Source of the DNA: Clusia tigrina
Taxonomy: Eukaryota > Arthropoda > Insecta > Diptera > Clusiidae
Assembly (NCBI GenBank): GCA_920105625.2
Contig: OV050032.1
Location: 200,143,291-200,207,290, forward strand
Reading direction: 5' to 3'
Length of the DNA stretch: 64,000 nucleotides
Shown here: positions 1-11,535 of the stretch, one piece after another
How positions within the stretch are numbered: position 1 is the first letter of the stretch
How the letters are laid out: each line of letters opens with the position of its first letter
Program-made: the position numbers and the translations under genes
The notes under the pieces: model-generated
Seen by the model: the letters and a program-made list of their open reading frames with translations, nothing else
Database searches by the model: none
Told to the model about the DNA's origin: nothing

Positions 1-120
1 TGAGTTAGTGTGGCTAAAGCTGATGTTGCGGCTGTTGCTGATGTTGCGGCTGTTGCTGATGTTGCGACTGTTGCTGATGTTGCTGCTGTTGCGTCTGTTG
101 CGTCTGTGGCTGTTGCGGCG
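1..120 (+). repeat. 18-bp GCTGTTGCTGATGTTGCG-type tandem repeat
   Basis: Alternating GCTGTTGCTGATGTTGCG units, slightly diverged. The plus strand reads as an Ala-Val-Ala-Asp repeat, but there is no supporting gene context. I take it as simple sequence at the window edge. Confidence 0.7.
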
Positions 121-742
121 ACTCTCTTGATTAGTTGGTTTTCTGGCTCTGACATGCATTTGCCAGTAAGTAATTGTATGCTGCGATTCCTAATTTGTAG
201 CATTAATAATTTAATAACGAAGAATTGTTAACAAAGCCAAAAGGGGGGGAGGGCCCACCGAACCACAGTCGCTCTTTGGCTTCCTACCTTGAGCCAATGA
301 GCGTAGCTGCCACGATCTCAAAGTCCAGCTGATTCAGTGTTAGCGGAAATTGACACATCCCAGCATTCAAATGCGTGGCGAGTGACGCTGTCAGCAATTA
401 TAGCCGTGTCCCTCCCACTTTTCAAGCAAAAGCAATCATAAATAGTGAAATGGCTAAATCAACTACTTGACCATAGTATCATTTGTAGCGACGATGCTGA
501 TGCCTGACCATTCACATGCTATGTCATTTGCCAAGGCGCACCTGGTCATTGTTTCATGGTTTGTTTGTTTCCCTACCTGCATTTTTGGGGAGAGTGCCCC
601 ACTTAATCTGAGATGAGTTGTTTTAGATAGTGACACATTCAATGACAAGTCAGCGAAAGATTTGGTTGTTAACGGTCTTTGATCAATGCATTATGTTTAA
701 AAATTCTGGATGACCATGGTTGGAGGTGATTGGCCTGGTTTC
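121..742. other. No recognisable feature
   Basis: Unique-looking DNA without a convincing ORF, RNA gene or repeat. A short purine run with seven Gs lies near 241-256. Confidence 0.5.
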
Positions 743-920
743 AACTGGTGAGAGATATGAATCAAACAGTGATTGCAATCAGTGTTCTATGAAATCCCAG
801 TTTGCCGATAAGGTATTGAAGATCTTCCGTTTATTCACCAATCAATTTTTCGACTTTATCGTCTTTTCGTTTTTTACTCCTTTTTGTAGATGTGTTTCTG
901 TCCTAATCTCTTTGATTATG
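743..920 (+). repeat. Direct repeat, copy A (about 175 bp)
   Basis: This segment runs from AACTGGTGAGAGATATGAAT through a pyrimidine-rich stretch ending in TGTTTCTGTCCT and about 20 bases more. It is repeated with modest divergence at 2109-2284. It is probably part of an unidentified retroelement, because the second copy follows directly on a transposon-like reading frame. No protein match is claimed. Confidence 0.7.
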
Positions 921-925
921 TAGGT

Positions 926-950
926 AGATAGATAGATAGATAGATAGATT
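926..950 (+). repeat. (GATA)n microsatellite
   Basis: About six TAGA/GATA units directly after repeat copy A. This could be the simple-repeat tail of a retroelement, but no element body is recognised. Confidence 0.8.
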
Positions 951-1479
951 CAGCGATGACCCCGGAGGAGCGGCTGTTTGAGCACCGGTGGACTACGAGG
1001 GATCATCGATGGACCGACGTGGGATATCATCCTTCATCCTCTATTGAGAGACATCCTGGGACAAACGTTGTCCACAACCACGATCTGAGCCAGTAGGATC
1101 TTGGTGATAATGGCACTGGAACATATTTCGGAGATGATGATTTGAGCTGGTGGCTGCTGTGACTGGCCTCTTAGTAGGTGTGGAGTGAAATCCCAGTGAA
1201 ACGGCGGTCCAGATATTGCAGCAGTTGCCCCCGTCCCGGTAAAACCTTGGCGTGCCTTGAAGTACGTTCTTGATCCGTCACCATTGGGTTGGTGGTGGAG
1301 GTTAGGTTGAGCTTGCTCTCTATTCACGCGAACCTGGCTCTGTACGCAGGTACCCATAAAGTCTTGCGTTAACCCTCGCGTTGGCCTCCCTGCTTTAATT
1401 AGCATAGATAACCACGGGGTTATTAACGCGACTGCACATTCGGATAAGGATAGCGGCTTCCAGGGGGGACCCAATCGCA
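951..1479. other. Unassigned, possibly transposon-derived DNA
   Basis: GC content is higher than in the surroundings and there are moderately long open frames on both strands (for example minus 1034-1480). None has a motif I can name. Its position between the two copies of a direct repeat suggests an old transposon. Confidence 0.3.
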
Positions 1480-2158
1480 ATGATTAATTCTATAAATTCA
1501 AAGACGACTGAAGCAAACCAAAAAATTGACAATGAGAATACCCCGTTACCTTCCCAAATCAGTGCAAGGATCATGCGCTCCCCGTTGAATACGGCTGACT
1601 GCCCGAGAGATCGCGATATGGGAATCCCGAAATCGACAAATATCTCGCCTGCGAAAGGAAACAGGACAGCATGCACGAGTCTGACCCCACTAGCCAGCAA
1701 TGTGCTAACGGAGACACCAACTAGGTGGTTGGAATCCGAGGTACAGGAGAAGCGGACAGTAGATACTGGTCAGCAAAGAGATGCCGGTTACGTCGATAGT
1801 AAAAAATCAGTCACCCACAACAGAGGCATCGTTGGGGAAGGTCCCACATACGATGACAGGGCCGTTGAAGGCACTCGGGCGAGAAATCGATGAGCTAATG
1901 CGATACTGCAACTCACAAAGAAACATGCACAAGGATGTTATTAGACGGTGCAGTATTATCAAACGTATACTCGTACATACAGAAGCGACGATACAGTTGG
2001 ATAAGGAGCGGCCAAGTTTAGGAGTTATTTCAAGGACCACAGCTGCAACAAGAACACACGAGAATCAGGCAAGTACTGCCATACCGTCTGCTAAACGGAT
2101 TGGAACAAAACTGGTGAGAAATATGAATCCAGCAGTGATTGCAGTCAGTGTTCTATGA
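1480..2158 (+). mobile_element. Possible LINE ORF1-like remnant
   Basis: Two overlapping plus-strand frames (1480-1893 and 1781-2158) together give a polar Ser/Thr/Arg-rich protein. In the second frame a helical charged stretch (residues about 30-75, including IDELMRYCNSQRNMHKDVIR) resembles the helical segment seen in ORF1 proteins of R1-like LINEs. That resemblance is a weak impression. No CCHC knuckles are visible. The frames shift near 1790-1890, so if this was a gene it is broken. It runs into repeat copy B. It could equally be an unrelated degraded ORF. Confidence 0.25.
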
Positions 2159-2284
2159 AATCCCAGTTTGCGACAAGGTATTCAAGATCTTCAGATTTGT
2201 CACCAATAAGTTTAGTTTTCTTTATCGACTTTTGCTCTTTTCTCCTTTTTGGGGCTGTGTTTCTGTCCTCCTCTCTTCGTGTAT
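2109..2284 (+). repeat. Direct repeat, copy B
   Basis: Second copy of the segment at 743-920, sharing the string TGTTCTATGAAATCCCAGTT and the following pyrimidine-rich part. The copies are about 1.37 kb apart in the same orientation. Confidence 0.7.
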
Positions 2285-2950
2285 GTAACTATCCAGAACG
2301 CTACATCCTCTTGGCTATTACTTCTTTCGATTTTCATTTAAAGGCCAAATCAACAAACAATTTCTAGTTTTGTTTTAATTGTTTTGAAATAATTTTGTTA
2401 CAAAATTGTTCCGTTTCCTGAGAATGTTTTTAATCTCTTAAAAACTGGAAAATTGATGAAACTTACCAAATGAATCAAAGGATAAAGAAATGATGATGAA
2501 GTGCATTGAGTCTATGAATAACTTAAGAGCATTTTTTCCACTTTGAGGACATACAGTCAAAAAACAGTTGGAGATATCCTCCTGAAATTTCCTTTTTGAA
2601 GCTTTTTTAGCTTTTCTTAAGCAAATTTTACCTATTTTTTAACAAGTATTTCAAATGTTTATATACAAATCCCCTTAAGAAGTGTTGTGGGCATGTTAAC
2701 GCATGTTCAGCCACTCATACGCGTATATACAGAAGCTTGTAACACATGAGATACACGATATACACACTGTAAAGCAACCATACTAAGAAAAAAAAAGCCA
2801 TAAACAAAAAGAAAGATATGCGAGAGAATAGAGAGAAAAGGAAGGAAAGCAATTGCGCATGATAACTCTGAAAGTTGCACAGACACGGCAAGACAGGCTG
2901 TAATCTGGCGAATGAGTTGCTGCAACTACAGTTAAAAAGCCGGTTGCAGC
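2285..2950. other. AT-rich DNA, nothing seen
   Basis: Intron-like, with short A and T runs and no credible ORF or repeat. Confidence 0.5.
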
Positions 2951-3256
2951 AACAGCCCGAAGAACAACAACCACAACAACAACAACAACACAAAGTATCT
3001 TAATAAGTACATGGCACAGAACAACAACAACAACAACACTAACAGCAACAACAACAACAACCAAGTTCAAGACTGGCAAGTGCCAATAAGACGCATGCAC
3101 AAAATCGGAAATAATTGAGAAAGCGTGCATAAAACGATACTTTAAAGATACACAATCGCAACAAAAACAAAAGCAACAACAGCAACAGCAACAACAGCAA
3201 CAACAGCAACAGCAACCGCAGCAACAGCAACAACAACAGCAACAACAGCAACAAAG
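2951..3256 (+). repeat. (CAA/CAG)n simple-sequence tract
   Basis: Interrupted CAA and CAG triplets, densest at 3165-3255. Reading frames through it are low-complexity (poly-Leu, poly-Val or poly-Cys on the minus strand) and are not genes. Such tracts are common in fly introns. Confidence 0.85.
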
Positions 3257-3737
3257 AAAACAGGGAATTAAAAATTTAAAAAAAAGTATTTAAATATTTG
3301 TAATTTTATGATATGAGAAATTATAGGCATTTAATTTACACAATCCCATTATTAAACCCATTGAGAATTATAGTCATTTATAATAGAAATAAAACGTCAT
3401 TTAAAAGCACTTTTAGTCGGTCCCTGTTCATTGGAAGTGCGGAAGCCTGTATAATGAAACATCGACAATAGCGGAGTAGGCAGACAACAAGAAGAACTGA
3501 TCTCATTAAAGTTTATTCATGAAGTTTAATGAACGCCCCCATAGACATCAAGACCATAACCGAGGAAAATGCAGTTAGTGAGACTTGAAGATAATCTATC
3601 GCTACATTAGAGTCCACAGCAAAGGAATGGAAGAGGCGATTTTAGAAGCTACTGGGCATCAACAACGGTAACATCCATAGAAGCGGCTGGAATGACTCAG
3701 ACGACAGCGACTCTGTAAAAGAATCAATTGAAGAGAA
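3257..3737. other. No recognisable feature
   Basis: AT-rich to 3420, then slightly richer sequence leading into the LINE fragment. No ORF or repeat I can support. Confidence 0.45.
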
Positions 3738-4860
3738 ATGAAAATCATATCGACACTAAAGTCCAGAAAGTATAATTTAGCCTCACAGTTAACATCGCCA
3801 CCACTAAATATGACTGGAACTAGAGTAGCCAAAGCTCATGTGCAAACCGTACGGCACTCAGACCAAATCGATACTGGCACTTCCGAGGAAGGATTGCGGA
3901 ACGGTAGTAGGAGTATGCCAGGGCATAAGAACATAGAAGGAAACGAGAGTACGGATGCCATTGCAAAAAGCGGAATCTTACTACTAAAGGAGCAGGTAAG
4001 TAACGTATTGATGCCTCTTAGAATGATCAATAGCCGTATTCAAGATGACATGATGAGAAAGGTGAAAGACCGGTGGAGTACTGCCACAGGTACGATCGCA
4101 AAACTCCTCTCCAAACCGTACGGCACTCAGACCAAATCGCTACTGGCACTTCCGAGAAAGGATTGCAGAACGGTAGTAGGTATACTCACTGGTCATTGTC
4201 TAACGGCGGTACACGCCAAAAGGATGGTATTCACGAACAACAATCAATCTCTCCCACTCCTTGTCTACGTCTTTTTCTCTATTTCTCACTTTCTTTCTTT
4301 CTCTATATCTCTGTGTTTCTCTTTTTCTTTGTTTCTCTATGTCTAGGCATATGTACGGGTCACTGTCTAACGGCGGTACACGCTAAAAGGGTGGGACTCA
4401 GAAACAACATTGAATGCAGGAAATGTGGGGAGCAAGGCACTGGAGAAACTCTGGAGCATCTACTATGCCTGCTGCACATTCGATCAACGTCTAAGCGGTA
4501 ACTATACTCGGCTTGGGTGGTCAGTGCGTGTGCAACCCCCCATCCGTGGTATCACAATGGGCCATTCTTTGTGCCTAAGTGGTATGCTTCTTGCTGCCAC
4601 TCCAACCTAACCTAACTTAACTAAGCCTATACCCCGCAATATCGAAAACGCGCCTAACACATCTGGGAGCCCCTGGTTTGAAGGACTAGAAGAGGTCGCA
4701 CAACTAAGGATAGTTTCTCTCTTAAGATTTGCTAAGAGCGTCTCCCTGTTCAACGATTCATACTGTAGCTCTTAAATGGATACCCATCTGGCACCGCAAA
4801 GGACCTTGTAGGTATAAGTGTGGCCAGCCAGTTGAACCTAAGCTAACCTAAAGTCGCCAA
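3738..4860 (+). mobile_element. RNase H-bearing LINE, 3' fragment (rearranged)
   Basis: The plus strand encodes the last part of an RNase H domain (PGHKNIEGNESTDAIAKSG near 3918-3975). It then encodes the C-terminal LTGHC...H...CRKCGEQGTGETLEHL zinc-binding block typical of RNase H-carrying non-LTR retrotransposons. A 65-bp piece (3846-3911, beginning ACCGTACGGCACTCAGACC) recurs at 4115-4180, and TCTAACGGCGGTACACGC occurs at 4199 and again at about 4366, so the copy is internally duplicated. A pyrimidine-rich stretch lies between. The 3' end reads AACCTAAGCTAACCTAAAG. A better-preserved relative lies at 33720-34180. Clearly dead. Confidence 0.8.
4471..4628 (+). mobile_element. Short LINE 3' end nested in the LINE above
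   Basis: The relative at 33.9 kb reads CTATGCCTCTGCCCCGCAATATC without interruption. Here the same sequence is split after CTATGCCT by about 158 bp that begin CTGCACATTC and end in CCTAACCTAACTTAACTAAGCCT. The insert has the hallmark of another LINE 3' end (GGTATCACAATGGGC and a CCTAAC-type tail, as at 45.2 kb). GCCT flanks both sides, which suggests a short target duplication. Confidence 0.65.
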
Positions 4861-4942
4861 ATCTTGGGTAATGAAATTAAACCACGATCACGAGGAACCG
4901 AAGCAACAGAAGACAAACATCATGAATGCTATTATGGAAATA

Positions 4943-6233
4943 CGAGGGGTACTATTTATATTTCGGGAACTGGCAACACAAATGTCGATAGCTAAAATCT
5001 GGCAACACCATAATAAAGTTTGACATTTTTAGCATAAACGTACTCACAACGTGTTGATGTACAAGTGCTATTTGTATTGTTCACAGTGAGTTAAGACAAT
5101 CAATTTGGCCTAAAAATGGAAATTTCAAGAGAAGGTTTTCGTTGTATTATTTTTCACAACTTCGACGAAGATTATCTCAACAAGAATGTGTCGATGAACT
5201 CAGTTCTTTGTATGGCGATAAAGCTCCATCAACAACCACAGTATATCGTTGGTATATTGAATTCAATCGTGGTCGTAGTTCGGTCGCCGACGAACTCCGT
5301 GAAGGTCGTCCAAAATCGGTTGTTGTGCCACAAAACATCGATGCAGTGCCTGAACTGATAATGCAAGATCGACATGTGACATATCGTGAGATAGAGGACA
5401 CCTTGGGCATTACTACCGCTTCCATACATTCAGTATTGCATGAACATTTGGAGATAAAAAAGATTTGTTTGCGTTGGATCCCACATAATTTGACAATCGC
5501 TCAAAGGAAGGCTCCTGTCAAATGGTGTCAGCAAACGATGAAAAAGTTCGACCGTGGTGCTTCAAAAGACTTGTATAAAATCGTGACAGGTGACGAATCC
5601 CGGATATATGCGGATGCGCCGGAAACAAAACAACAATCGGCCGTGTGGGTATTCGAAGACGAGCTAAATCCAACAAAACTTGTTCGTCGGAGAAGCACAG
5701 CGAAACAAATGGTCGCCTGTTTCTTCGGCCGAATGGGTCATGTGGCCACTGTTCCGCTTGAGCAACGTAGGACTATAATTTCTGAGTGGTACACGACCAT
5801 TTGTTTGCCGGAAGTCCTCGGAGAAATTCGTAAAACCAACCGCCAAAAACGAATCATTCTCCATCATGACAATGCGAGCTCTCACTCATCTCGTCAAACA
5901 GGTGAATTTTTGAGCAGTCAAAACATCGAATTGATGACTCATCCTCCGTACAGTCCTGATTTGGTACCCAATGACTTCTTCTTGTTCCCGAATATCAAAG
6001 GTAAACTGCGTGGTCAACGATTTACGAGCGCCGAAGAAGCAGTTGAAGCGTTCAAAAACCATGTTTTGGAGGTGTCTCAAGAGTAATGGAAAAACTGCTA
6101 TGACAAATGGTTTGAACGAATGCCAAAGTGTGTTGATCATCAAGGGGAATATTTTGAAAGACAAGAAAGCCATTTTCATTTAAAAATGTTTGTTATTATT
6201 TGCTATTCCCGAAATATTAAATAGTACTCCTCG
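4943..6233 (+). mobile_element. Mariner (irritans-like) DNA transposon, copy 1
   Basis: A complete-length 1291-bp element. The left end starts CGAGGGGTACTATTTATATT and the right end is its imperfect inverse, finishing AATAGTACTCCTCG, giving terminal inverted repeats of about 26 bp. The left flank is TA, as expected for Tc1/mariner insertion; the right flank reads AA, so that target base has mutated. A single transposase frame fills the inside, but it is disrupted (see next entry). The element is non-autonomous unless rescued in trans. A 3'-truncated sister copy is at 29766-31028. Confidence 0.92.
5116..6167 (+). pseudogene. Mariner transposase, frameshifted and with a premature stop
   Basis: Mariner transposase cuts and joins element ends through a DD34D triad. 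The start is the ATG at 5116 (MEISREGF). A one-base loss at about 5160 (CAACTTCGACG here, CAACTTTCGACG in the sister copy) shifts the frame, and the protein resumes as RRRLSQQECVDE. The paired helix-turn-helix region, the linker WIPHNLTIAQ, the first Asp in TGDES, the second in HHDNASSHSS and the third in YSPDLVPND are all present. Thirty-four residues separate the last two. A TAA at 6084-6086 replaces the GCA codon of the sister copy, and the remaining frame (WKNCYDKWFERM) continues after it. Two inactivating changes in an otherwise well-kept gene suggest a fairly recent death. Confidence 0.9.
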
Positions 6234-6305
6234 AACAAACTTGGATGGTTGAGGTAAAAATTTGTGCGGAACACGAAATAGGGCAGACCTAGTGGAGAGC
6301 ATTTA

Positions 6306-6484
6306 ATTCAGAACATGTCCGCCATTTACAATCCTCCTCGGACACTTGTGATGTCATAAGACCATATTTTTCCCTTCAAGAAACAGAGTACTGTGTGACA
6401 GACCTAGTGAGGAGTTCCAAACCCAGACAATTCAGAACATGTCCGCCCTTTAGAATCCTCCTCGGACATTTGTGATGTCATAAA
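6306..6484 (+). repeat. Direct repeat, two copies at about 123 bp spacing
   Basis: Segments 6306-6361 and 6429-6484 share AATTCAGAACATGTCCGCC, then CCTCCTCGGACA and TTGTGATGTCATAA. They lie just right of the mariner and do not resemble it. Confidence 0.75.
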
Positions 6485-7177
6485 AAGTACTTTGTGACGT
6501 ATATGCACAGAAAATGAACATTGAAACCGGCGAATTGCACAATCTATAATTAAGTTAGTATTGCTTCCCTGCCATAATACTATAAATCAACTGAAAGCAG
6601 AGCATTAAAGCCGATATAGACGTGAGTACCCGAATTAATTGGATCATTCAGCAAGTTAAGAAAGTGAAAGTGTATGGGAAGTTCTCAATGGGTTAGTTCA
6701 TAAGGTTTAATATTAACGTTTTTTGCTCATTTCTGCAGCTATCTTCAGTATTCGAACGGTCCAAAGATGCAACTGGACTTGCGTTCTCAGCTCGTAATAC
6801 TTGCGTTTTGTACGCCTCGCTCCTCGTTCGTTCTGTCTCTGCCGCGCTCATATTTTGTTGCAGCTCGCCAAGCGCCAAATACAAAAACAAAACAAGAGTA
6901 ACTGAAAATGCTCACAATGAGAAATCATTTATCAACGCGTTCGGCGTGACAGCTTTCATTTATTTTCGCTGCGCTTTTCTTTCTCATTACAAACAAAATG
7001 ACCGACGCTTATCGCAGTATAACAAAATCCACTTGAATGCCATATTTTTGCAATTATCAGTTTTGAACTTTCAGCGCAGTTGTGGTGCTTCGTTGCTGCA
7101 GCAACTTGGCAAATAAATACGAGATCATTTGTATATTTCAGTATTTGCAAGATGTATGCATGTCATTTATCGCTGTA
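6485..7177. other. No recognisable feature
   Basis: Mixed-composition intron-like DNA. Short ORFs on both strands carry no motif. Confidence 0.45.
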
Positions 7178-7185
7178 GCTGTTAG

Positions 7186-7216
<31 letters not shown>

Positions 7217-7290
7217 ACTGTTCCTGTTGTTGTTTTTGTTGTTACTGTTCCTGTTGTTGTTATTCCTGCTGCAGATGCGACTGGACAACC
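7178..7290 (+). repeat. (TGT/TTG)n simple-sequence tract
   Basis: Runs of GTT triplets interrupted by ACTGTTCCT units. Any ORF through it is low complexity. Confidence 0.85.
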
Positions 7291-8189
7291 GCGGACTGAA
7301 CACCACAGCCGCCAAGGGGCAAAGGCTAACGAGGTGGGGGAACTGCCAAGTGCAGTCAAGTCAGTGCATTCGGAAATATCAGGAACCGCCGCTGGCAGTA
7401 TGAGCAACAACGTCGCACCCGGCAGTTGTATATTTTTTGTTTCTGGCGCGACTCAAACTGCGAGATAAATTATGCCCGCTTCAAATGCATTCAACGACTC
7501 GGCTGATTATTTATGGCAACAAAAAGAGTTAGAAAACTAAAGGAAAATGGCAAAAATGTTGTAAAACGACAAAACCAGATAAAGGGCACCATCATAGAAA
7601 AGGTAGTTTTCCAAAGCAAAATGCAGCCGGGCACTGGGCTTGCAGCGCAATATGACACTGAATATGGTTTTTATTTTGACAAATTATCGTAAGGTTGTAA
7701 ACATTTTGCAGAGGACATCAAGGAGCTGAAGAGCATTTTGTTTTAAGCGTACAAGAAAAAATGATAAATTTGTAAGTGCTGTTTATGATTTGTAAAAAGA
7801 CGATCAGGAACTCTAGCACACTGGAGTGGAGATGTGGCTGTGTTAGTAATGTATTACGATGATGAACTATACCCAGGAAGGGAGACTCACCAAAAATTCG
7901 CAGAAAAACTGCATTTGGTTCGAAAGTTGGAGAACTTAAATGCAAAAAAAAATAGAACTTAAATGCAACCAAAACACGATGAGGTTTCCGGATGGGGTTC
8001 ATTACTTTGGTGGAATATTATGAACTAGAGAAAGAAAATTATTTATGGGTCTTCCAGACAGTATGAGAGTTTTAGTGGTTCAAATTAGGCCACTATTTAG
8101 TAGGAGGAATGTGGTAATGAACCTACAGATACTGAAATATTCTCCAGATGTAACAGTTTTATAATATTATCAGCAGGTATTATAAACTC
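7291..8189. other. No recognisable feature
   Basis: No ORF, RNA gene or repeat that I can support. The last 40 bases lead into the dispersed repeat that flanks the 22-bp satellite. Confidence 0.45.
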
Positions 8190-8230
8190 TACCGAGAGGC
8201 CGAGTGATTATCTAGAAAGTGCAAACATTT
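8190..8230 (+). repeat. Left flank of the satellite (dispersed repeat)
   Basis: ACCGAGAGGCCGAGTGATTA followed by TCTAGAAAGTGCAAAC matches 15359-15394, where the same sequence leads into a single satellite-like unit. Confidence 0.8.
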
Positions 8231-11200
8231 GATACTCTGCTACGAAACATTTGATACTCTGCTCCGAAACATTTGATAGTCTGCTCCGAAACATTTGACA
8301 CTCTGTTCCAAAACATCTGATACTCTGTTCGGAAGCATTTGATACTCTGCTCCGAAACATTTGCTACTCTGCTCCGAAACATTTGATACTCTGCTGCGAA
8401 ACATTTGATACTCTGTTCCGAAACATTTGATACTCTGTTCCGAAACATTTGATACTCTGCTGCGACACACTTGATACTCTGTTCCGAAATATTTGATACT
8501 CTGCTCCGAAACATTTGATACTCTGCTCCGAAACACTTGATACTCTGCTGCAAAACATTTGATACTCTGTTCCGAAACATTTGATACTCTGTTCCGAAAC
8601 ACTTGATACTCTGCTCCGAAATATTTGATACTCTGCTCCGAAAAATTTGATAGTCTGCTCCGAAACATTTGATACTCTATTCCAAAATCTCTGATACTCT
8701 GCTCCGAGACATTTGATACTCTGTTCCGCAACATTTGATACTCTGCTCCAAAACATCTGATACTCGGTTCGGAAACATTTGATACTCTGCTCCGAAACAT
8801 TTGATACTCTGCTGCGAAACATTTGATACTCTGTTCCGAAATATTTGATACTCTGCTCCGAAACATTTGATACTCTGCTCCGAAACACTTGATACTCTGC
8901 TGCAAAACATTTGATACTCTGTTCCGAAACATTTGATACTCTGTTCCGAAACACTTGATACTCTGCTCCGAAATATTTGATACTCTGCTCCGAAACATTT
9001 GATAGTCTGCTCCGAAACATTTGATACTCTATTCCAAAACCTCTGATACTCTGCTCCGAGACATTTGATACTCTGTTCCGCAACATTTGATACTCTGCTC
9101 CAAAACATCTGATACTCGGTTCGGAAAGATTTGATACTCTGCTCCGAAACATTTGATACTCTGCTCCGAGACATTTGATACTCTGTTCCAAAACATCTGA
9201 TACTCTGTTCGGAAGCATTTGATACTCTGCTCCGAAACATTTGATACTCTGTTCCGAAACATTTGATACTCTGCTGCGACACACTTGATACTCTGTTCCG
9301 AAACATTTGATACTCTGCTCCGAAACATTTGATACTCTGCTCCGAAACACTTGATACTCTGCTGCAAAACATTTGATACTCTGTTCCGAAACATTTGATA
9401 CTCTGTTCCGAAACACTTGATACTCTGCTCCGAAATATTTGATACTCTGCTCCGAAACATTTGATAGTCTGCTCCGAAACATTTGATACTCTATTCCAAA
9501 ACATCTGATACTCTGCTGCGAAACATTTGATACTCTGCTCCGAAACATTTGATAGTCTGCTCCGAAACATTTGATACTCTGTTCCAAAACATCTGATACC
9601 CTGTTCGGAAACATTTGATACTCTGCTCCGAAACATTTGCTACTCTGCTCCGAAACATTTGATACTCTGCTGCGAAACATTTGATACTCTGTTCCGAAAC
9701 ATTTGATACTCTGCTGCGAAACATTTGATACTCTGTTCCGAAACATTTGATACTCTGCTCCGAAACATTTGATACTCTGCTCCGAAACACTTGATACTCG
9801 CTCCGAAATATTTGATACTCTGCTCCGAAACATTTGATACTCTGTTCCGAAACATTTGATACTCTGCTCCGAAACATTTGATACTCTGCTCCGAGACATT
9901 TGATACTCTGTTCCGAAACATTTGATAGTCTGCTCCGAAACATTTGATACTCTGTTCCAAAACATCTGATACTCTGTTCGGAAACATTTGATACTCTGCT
10001 CCGAAACATTTGATACTCTGTTCCGAAACATTTGATAGTCTGCTCCGAAACATTTGATACTCTGTTCCGAAACATTTGATACTCTGTTCCGAAACATTTG
10101 ATACTCTGCTCCGAAACATTTGATACTCTGCTCCGAAACACTTGATACTCTGCTCCGAAACATTTGATACTCTGCTCCGAAACATTTGATACTCTGTTCC
10201 GAAACATTTGATACTCTGCTCCGAAACATTTGCTACTCTGCTCCGCAACATTTGATACTCTGCTCCAAAACATCTGATACTCTGTTCGGAAACATTTGAT
10301 AGTCTGCTCCGAAACATTTGATACTCTGTTCCGAAACATCTGATACTCTGTTCGGAAACATTTGATACTCTGCTCCGAAACATTTGATACTCTGTTCCAA
10401 AACTTCTGATACTCTGTTCCAAAACATCTGATACTCTGCTGCGAAACATTTGATACTCTGCTCCGAAACATTTGATACTCTGTTCCGAAACATTTGATAC
10501 TCTGTTCCGAAACATTTGATACTCTGCTCCGAAACATTTGATACTCTGCTCCGAAACACTTGATACTCTGCTGCAAAACATTTGATACTCAGCTTCGAAA
10601 CATTTGATACTCTGCTCCGAAACATTTGATACTCTGTTCCGAAACATTTGATACTCTGCTCCGAAACATTTGATACTCTGCTCCGAAACATTTGATACTC
10701 TGTTCCGAAACATTTGATACTCTGTTCCGAAACATTTGATACTCTGCTCCGAAACATTTGCTACTCTGCTCCGCAACATTTGATACTCTGCTCCAAAACA
10801 TCTGATACTCTGTTCGGAAACATTTGATACTCTGCTCCGAAACATTTGATACTCTGCTCCCAAACATTTGATACTCTGCTCTGAAACACTTGATACTCTG
10901 CTGCAAAACATTTGATACTCTGCTCCGAAACATTTGATACTCTGTTCCAAAACTTCTGATACTCTGCTCCGAAACATTTGATAGTCTACTCCGAAACATT
11001 TGATACTCTGTTCCGAAACATCTGATACTCTGTTCGGAAACATTTGATACTCTGCTCCGAAACATTTGATACCCTGTTCCGAAACATTTGATACTCTGCT
11101 CCGAAACATTTGATACTCTGCTCTGAAACACTTGATACTCTGCTGCAAAACATTTGATACTCTGCTCCGAAACATTTGATACTCTGTTCCGAAACATTTG

Positions 11201-11329
11201 ATACTCTGCTCCGAAACATTTGATACTCTGCTCCGAGACATTTGATACTCTGTTCCGAAACATTTGATACTCTGCTCCGAAACATTTGATACCCTGCTCC
11301 GAAACATTTGATACTCTGCTCCGAAACAC
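8231..11329 (-). repeat. 22-bp satellite, about 141 tandem copies
   Basis: The unit is GATACTCTGCTCCGAAACATTT with a limited set of variants (CTGTTCC, CTGCTGC, AACATCT, AACACTT, AAATATTT). A variant string beginning CTATTCCAAAA occurs at 8677, 9029 and 9491. The spacings are 352 and 462 bp, exactly 16 and 21 units, so there is higher-order structure. Because 22 is not a multiple of 3 and the minus strand of the unit has no stop in any phase, all three minus frames stay open (up to 621 codons of a 22-residue repeat such as FRSRVSNVSEQSIKCFGAEY). I regard these frames as artefacts. Confidence 0.97.
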
Positions 11330-11535
11330 GCAACTTACTGACAGGCCCGCCAATAATTTTGATAACAAACAAGGTCACCAAAGTAGAACAGTAGTTAAAT
11401 ACTATCCAATACCCTAAATGTATTTCCCCTACTGACTAAAATTAATGTTTATAAAGTTAGAACAGCACAGAGAACAGCACAGAAATATCTTACAGACTCT
11501 CCAGATTATCTAGTAACTCGATAGATGATGCTTAA
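11330..11535 (+). repeat. Right flank of the satellite (dispersed repeat)
   Basis: CAACTTACTGACAGGCCCGC and the following bases to AAAGTAGAAC (11389) match 15418-15473. A second block, 11464-11535 (ACAGCACAGAGAAC to CGATAGATGATG), matches 15222-15290. The order of blocks differs between the two loci. Confidence 0.75.

Noticed and set aside
3039..3254. Leucine-rich minus-strand ORF
   Set aside because: It is the complement of a CAA/CAG repeat tract.
8212..11381. Long minus-strand ORFs up to 621 codons
   Set aside because: They are reading frames through the 22-bp satellite, open in every phase, without plausible starts, introns or promoter.
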